The notes under the pieces were generated by a model. That model ran no database searches and was not told where the DNA came from. It saw only the letters and a list, made by a program, of their open reading frames with translations. Source: Caprella mutica (Eukaryota; Arthropoda; Malacostraca; Amphipoda; Caprellidae). Taken from it: a stretch of DNA of 64,000 nucleotides. Where the stretch lies: positions 122,270-186,269 of the forward strand of contig CANNZV010001060.1 of assembly GCA_947561585.1 (NCBI GenBank), given 5' to 3'. The position numbers were made by a program, and so were the translations under genes. Positions 58,446 to 64,000 of this stretch are shown piece by piece; positions within the stretch are counted from its first letter, which is position 1; each line of letters begins with the position of its first letter.

Positions 58446-58794
58446 AAGAATCAGTGAATAATATTTCACCTGATGATTAAAATCAAAACTTCGATAATAC
58501 GTCAAAATAATTAGAAATAGTTTCAAATTTAGATCGTGGTCCAAAATTTCACGATTAGGAAGGTTTTAATTCTACGGTTGATGTACTCATATATATTCAA
58601 TTTTATATTAACTTTTGCTTCACTCTGCTCCCTATTTAGTGGTTTGATCCCGAATAAATGAGTACACCGACACTAAAATAATTCTTCATTTTGGGCAATG
58701 GCCTCAATCTAAATCTATTTGTAGTTAAAAGTGACATTTTACCGATATCTTATTTTCATTTTATCATCGCTTGAAAACATTAAAGGATTAACTG

Positions 58795-59110
58795 GATAGT
58801 GACCGATCGACCCACCAAATTTCAGACAATTTGATTGAACACTTTTTGAGTTATTGGGTTACAAATGGCATTGACCTTTGACCCGATCGCTCTCAAAATA
58901 TAAAAAAACGGTTCCCGTATATTGACCAATCGTCTCACCAAGTTCCATGCAATTTGGTGCAATACATTTTGAGTTATAAGTGACCATGACCTTGACCTTT
59001 GATCTGGTCGCTCCCAAAATTCTACCAGCAGGTCACTGAACATTAACCAATCGTTTCACTAAATTTATGGAAATTTGGATGAACACTTTTTCAGTTATGC
59101 GAATTATAAG
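58795..59110 (-). repeat. CTTCGC-type dispersed repeat
   Basis: Two degenerate units with GACCTTTGACCCGATCGCTC and GACCTTGACCTTTGATC, ending TTTTTCAGTTATGCGAATTA. The short minus-strand frame here is repeat only. Confidence 0.6.
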
Positions 59111-59393
59111 ATGATAAATAAATACAAAAAACTCTACGGTGACTCGTTAATCTACAGGAATTAACTGATACGATTTAACGAACAGTAAAATAATATATAA
59201 GGTAAATAACTATTGTATGTTTATCCATATTTATGTAATATATTTACATACAAATTGTTATTTTTATATAGTAATGAAATGTGATAATAATAATTAGTTA
59301 ATTTGAAACACATCCTCTAATAAAGCAGTATTTAAATAATGGTACCTACACATTTATTTATTATATTGTCATCTATTTGTTAATTCTTATCAG

Positions 59394-59646
59394 TGAAAAC
59401 CATTACATTTACGGGAGTTATTGCTGTACTTTCATCTGGTGTACCTTTTTTATTTTAATTATTTTGAGGGAAGAAATTCCCCTTATTTATTGTTTTCAAA
59501 CACAAAAGAGAGTGAACCAAAACCTATTGAGAGAAAATCCAATTCTTGCATATCAAGAGACAAATACACCAGCAATTCAGCAAAAGGAGATTATGTTATC
59601 ATCAGAGTTTATATTTGTCATTAAGGAAATTAAAAGGGCCGGTTAA
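59394..59646 (+). pseudogene. Degenerate copy of the EGRNS-family exon, plus strand
   Basis: An acceptor-like CTTATCAG is followed by an ENHYIYG start resembling ESLYVHD of the minus-strand exon. The EGRNS motif (FEGRNSP) is in another frame (59421-59624), which runs to KGDYVIIRVYICH and a stop. The two parts are out of phase, so a frameshift is likely. The Cys and Lys/Ser-rich content matches the family. Confidence 0.4.
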
Positions 59647-60464
59647 ACCAAGAATAATTTGAAGTGATGATTAAATTGAAATTTAACATCGAAAATATGT
59701 CATAAATAATTTATTTGGGTTTATTCATTCATAATCAAACCACTAAATAAGGAGCAGAGTGAATTAAAAGTTAATATAAATTTGAAAATAATTAAATGAG
59801 TACAACAACCTTAGAATTTAAACCTTCTGAATTATGCAATTTTGAACCACGATCTAAATGGAAACCATTTCTAAATATTTTTGATGAATTATTTATGTTT
59901 TTAATTGATTTTATCGTCACGTGAAATTATTCTTTGCTTTAATGGCCCTTTGAATTTCTTTACTGAAAAAAAAAATTGAGGATAACAACCCTACAAATAG
60001 CGGTCTGTCGATTCGATGGAACAATTCTTCGATTTGATATCCCAGCAATCGAAAAGAAATCGAATCGATATACTTTATTTGTAGGGATAACCTTTGTTTC
60101 AATTTAGTGTTTTAGCTAAATTAAAAGAAAATACTATTATTTGAAGAATTACGTTTGTCTTAAACATTTCATGCTTCTTCCCAGTCACCATTATCTGTTC
60201 ATCTCAAACAATGAATGTTTAACTTTAGAGTTTGTTAATTAACTATTTAGTGAACATCTTTAAACTTTTGTAATGTGATACTATCCTAATTAGGTTTATT
60301 TTCTTCTGATTTCAGGTCCGCGTTTCTGTTCAACAATGGAAAATTAATTTTGCTACTCTATTTTAATTACCTCAATCTAGAAGTTAACTAGAAAGTAGTC
60401 CATGACCGTCAGTAGATAAATTTTGATTTCAATCATTTATTAATTTGTTAAATCCTATCAGTGA

Positions 60465-60670
60465 AAACCTGTATATTGACGGGGGCACTTATTTATATAC
60501 GTAAAGGCAATGCTCTTCAATATCGTACTCATTATCAATTATTGAGGGAAGAGATTCCGAAATTAAGCATAAAAACAAAATTAAATGTAACAAGGATGAA
60601 TCTAAAAAGAAAATCCCCATCGTACAGCTCCTTATAGATAAAAATGAATTAAAAACTATACATTTATAGT
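60465..60670 (+). pseudogene. Degenerate copy of the EGRNS-family exon with in-frame stop
   Basis: After CCTATCAG the frame reads ENLYIDGGTYLYT, a stop, then RQCSSISYSLSIIEGRDSE and KIPIVQLLIDKNE, aligned without frameshift to the minus-strand exon at 57212 (ESLY..., IIEGRNS, IVQPID). One TAA breaks it. Confidence 0.45.
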
Positions 60671-61933
60671 ACAATATATTATGTCATTTAAAAAACACCA
60701 ATTTAATAGAACAATAAAAAATCTAGGAATATTTTATACAACAAATCTAGGGTAAATTACGAGTTATCGGACTGCTTCACATTTTCAATCATTACAGAAA
60801 TATGAGATTAATTAAGTAATATTAATTGATAAATTCTTATATAATCGAAAATATGGACTTGTCTTTTAACTCGTAACTTACCCTAAAAGCTTGTCTCTTT
60901 TTTCATTTTACTATTTATTGATGTTAACTGAGAAGAATTAACAAGAGGTAATACAGTTAGTATTTCTGGTGGTAATTAGCAGTAATGTTGGTAATTTGTT
61001 AGTTAAAAGACAAAATGGAAGTAATTTGTGGTTAAAATAACAAAAAATACCTTTTACAGGTATATTTTTCATTTAAAAATTAAGTAATTATTGTACCTTT
61101 TTAGCTGAAGAGAAAAGCATTAGTGACTTATGTGCATGGATAACAATTCTAGCGGTAAATTGATTAGTAGGCTAACTGACATTTTACGTACTACAGCTAA
61201 TAGCAAAGTTTGTAATTGAAGTGATTATAGTGGAATAAGTGTGCTAAGTCAGTACTATCATTTCTATTCTCATTATTTGGAGGTTGTGATACCTTTGCAC
61301 TTATTATTATTATCATATTTCATTATAAACTAAACTATTTAAATGGATATGTAGATATATTAGTTTATAAAAGAACATAGGGTAGTTTGTTATATACTGT
61401 ACGCCCACAGGGGCACTATCCCTAATATATAACTATAATTATTTTTATAATATAACTATAATTAATTAACAATTCATAACAAAATACCAACATTACTGCT
61501 AATTACCAGAAGAAATACTAACTGTATTACCTCTTGTTAATTCTTCTCAGTGAACATTAATACATTATAGTTAGGTAGACTCATCTATGAAGCTTTGGCT
61601 TTAAGAGGAAGTTTTGTATTTTCTATTTTTGAGGGGTTTACACCCCGTTAAAAACTCCAATTGAAGATCTTGATAATTATTTTAACATATTTTATTTACC
61701 ATCACTGTTTTACACTGGTTATTAATACCATTAGTTAAGTACAACAGAAGTCCTCTATAGTAAACGAGTTCACTATAGAGGAGTTCTTCTGTACCCAATA
61801 ATTAGCATGTTTAATAATTTGCCAAGAAGCTACGCAATGGTTATATGTCATACATATTTTAATTCAATATCTTAATGGAAAGGAGATATGGAATTTTAGT
61901 TAATATAATTTTCTAAATTCATTATTTCCAGTA

Positions 61934-62221
61934 AGAAAATATATTCACCTGAAATTCTTCCTATTCTTGACTTTACTGCCCCTTCACTCCAAAAAATCTC
62001 TGAAGATGATTTTAATTCTTTCACGCGAAATACTCGTTTATTGGGCTGTATTGTTTTTAATATATTTTTTTTCTTCTTTCTTTAAATTTTTCTTGTTTGC
62101 TAATAAATTTTGGAATTTCTTTCTCCGAAAATATAAAAGACAAAAGCCTCTGAATAGCAGACATATGTTCCATGTAAATCTAAAAAAATTCACTGATTGG
62201 AAATATTCAACAAAACCTTAA
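61934..62221 (+). CDS. Candidate exon in right copy, hydrophobic/basic
   Basis: From the acceptor-like TTTCCAG at 61927-61933 one frame stays open for about 95 codons to TAA, with hydrophobic text (ILVYWAVLFLIYFF) followed by a basic end (RKYKRQKPLNSRHMFH). In the left copy the same frame is broken by a 10-bp difference; only the downstream part (56043-56258) is open. No homology recognised and the codon content is AT-driven, so it may be chance. Confidence 0.25.
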   Translation, partial: RKYIHLKFFLFLTLLPLHSKKSLKMILILSREILVYWAVLFLIYFFSSFFKFFLFANKFWNFFLRKYKRQKPLNSRHMFHVNLKKFTDWKYSTKP

Positions 62222-63166
62222 TGTTTGTTTATCTACCATATCAACATCTACATTTACGTAAATATGAACGTCTATTATAGAATGTGCTAATTTGTAAATA
62301 CAAATTACAACCTTAAATGAATAGCGATAGAAAGGATAATATTTTTTATAAATTGTTTAATAATTATCCATCAAATAATTCCTATCAGTGAAAACTGTTT
62401 AATTGCGGGGCAATTGTCCGTTAATGTGTATGACTGGATTACCAAATCTTCTTATAATTTATTTTTGAGGGAAAAAAATTCCATATGAAGCAGAAAAAAA
62501 TGAATCAGGACAAATGAAATAAACATTAAGCGAATGCACAATAAATTTTAATAAATATTGATTCTTTTAATCATCAGAGTTTTTATTTGTTAGTAAGAAA
62601 ACCAAGTACAGTTAATAATATGTATAATTTTACCTGATAGGAACATTTACTATACAACTTCCATGATATGTGAATGAATAAAAAAATAATAGAATAAATA
62701 AAATTTGAGAATAAACATTAATGTGTTCTAATAATATTGAATCAAATGAAAGATATATTTCACATTTAGTAAAAACCAATTAATAGAAAATGTTCAATTT
62801 ACTATAGTGTGGCATTAATCCTATCAATTGACAATATTATGGCTCTTTAAGTTGTATACTTAAATAGGGAATTGCTTTGGCTAGTAATTAGAACTCATCA
62901 GTGAATATAAAACTGCATTTGCTATGAAAGTCTACAGATTATTACTTTGGAGAGTAACTACACTATTTTATAGGGAAACTTCAGATATAATTTCACGCTA
63001 AATTATTATTATCAAATTAAGAAAAATATCGATCTACAAAGTACTTTCTTACTATTTATATTTCGTCAAATTATTGACATATTCATTTCATCTTGTCATC
63101 ATGCAAAATACTATTACTATTATTTTTTTTTCTTGCCCTGTGAATGACTACTGAAGATAACATTAC

Positions 63167-63319
63167 CTCGTATAGGTGTACTCGTCTATTGGCTGTACGA
63201 TGTGAATGTTTTTATTTGATTTGATAATTTGGGAATTTCTTCCCTCAATAATTGTTAAGATAAGAGAACAAGATTTACCCTTACAACCGACAAGTGAGTC
63301 GTGAACATACAGACTTTCA
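63167..63319 (-). CDS. Candidate internal exon, novel small protein family, right copy
   Basis: Partner of the exon at 57212-57364, with the same acceptor and donor and an open frame. It differs in a few residues (GCKGKSCSLILT against GCKEGSCSVILT). Conservation of the frame in both copies is weak evidence because the copies are recent. Confidence 0.35.
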
Positions 63320-64000
63320 CTGATAGGAATTAACAAATAGGTTATAAATATATCCGATAACAAACTGCTGTATGTTTATCTGATATACGTATTAACATGT
63401 ACACTTAAAATGAAAATATGTTTCTTTAATAGTATAATGAAATGTGAGTAAGTAAGTAGCTTGAAGGTCACAACCTTTAATAAATGAGAACGGACACGAT
63501 CGTAAATATTTTGTTTGTTAAATATTAATCTGTTTGTTAATTCATATCAGTCAAAGTCTTCATAGTTTCGGAGCACTATTTCATATGTAACAGAAAATGT
63601 TTTTTTTTTCTATGTGTATCTATTCTTTGAGTGAATAAATTGCTAAATTTGTTATCAAACACGATAAAATATGCATTACAAGACAAATAAAAATAAAATT
63701 CACCTCGGGCAGCACAACAGACGAAAACCCCAACAATTCGCGTATAGGGGATAATGTAAAAATACTTTTATAAAATATACTTAATGGATCTTAAGTGACA
63801 AATAAAAGTCATTGTTTGATATGACCATTGAATAAACAAATTATTCATAAATATTTAATGATATTTATATTAAAAATTATATACCAAATAGCCTACTAAA
63901 TTATATCATATAGAAACGACTTCACTATCAAAATCAGACTGTTTCATATTTTCGAGAATAAAGTTAAATATAATTCTTATACGATCGTAAAATTGAAACC

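Larger units (their letters stand above)
60684..64000. repeat. 5.95-kb direct tandem duplication, right copy (cut by window end)
   Basis: Matches 54740-58080 throughout. Differences include a 10-bp length change near 61975 (an extra ACTGCCCCTT-type stretch) and scattered substitutions. It contains MITE copy 9 (60750-60883) and the start of another at about 63915. Confidence 0.9.

Noticed and set aside
59917..60102. Minus-strand 61-codon frame and the TCGATTCGATGG-type inverted stretch near 60000-60080
   Set aside because: A short local inverted repeat explains the pattern; no coding or regulatory support.

Overview
The window is an AT-rich piece of a eukaryotic nuclear genome, most likely an arthropod and probably an insect. 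The genes have GT-AG introns whose reading phases join correctly. A Copia retrotransposon carries the internal initiator-tRNA primer site known from Drosophila copia. hAT, Tc1 and foldback elements are common. The species cannot be named from the sequence. About twenty minisatellite arrays sit in introns and flanks; many give long repetitive open frames that are not genes.

Layout. 0.65-3.0 kb (+): an intronless 782-residue acidic, Ser-rich protein of unknown function. 3.6-14.65 kb (+): an SR-protein kinase (SRPK) in 14 exons, 665 codons, lacking only its first exon(s); nearly every intron holds a minisatellite or foldback element. 14.65-21.3 kb: repeats and foldback elements. 21.3-23.05 kb (+): the 3' exons of an unrecognised gene with a basic C-terminus. 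26.6-30.7 kb (-): a 377-residue F-box protein in three exons. 33.0-43.7 kb (+) and 49.7-53.4 kb (-): two intact, convergent copies of a RING-finger multi-pass membrane protein gene (297 and 307 residues), forming a large inverted duplication. Their 5' halves are nearly identical and their 3' halves differ strongly, with a sharp switch at exon 5. Copy 1 carries a young Copia insertion in its last intron. Both promoters carry CRE sites (TGACGTCA), two in copy 1 and five in copy 2. Between the copies lie two hAT elements in opposite orientation and a dead Tc1-like element. 54.7-64.0 kb: a direct tandem duplication with a period of about 5.95 kb, holding degenerate exon-like copies of an unrecognised small protein family.

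Most notable: (1) the 5' splice site of SRPK exon 10 lies inside a 39-bp repeat present five times, so five in-frame consensus donors are available just before the kinase DLG motif; (2) a dyad, GTATC-N3-GATAC, recurs only through the SRPK locus and in or beside its minisatellites; (3) the RING pair looks like an inverted duplication with conversion limited to its 5' half and with expanding CRE arrays; (4) a degenerate exon family in the 6-kb tandem duplication. The genes do not form one pathway. What links them is the mobile and tandem-repeat environment and, for the RING pair, shared promoter sequence.
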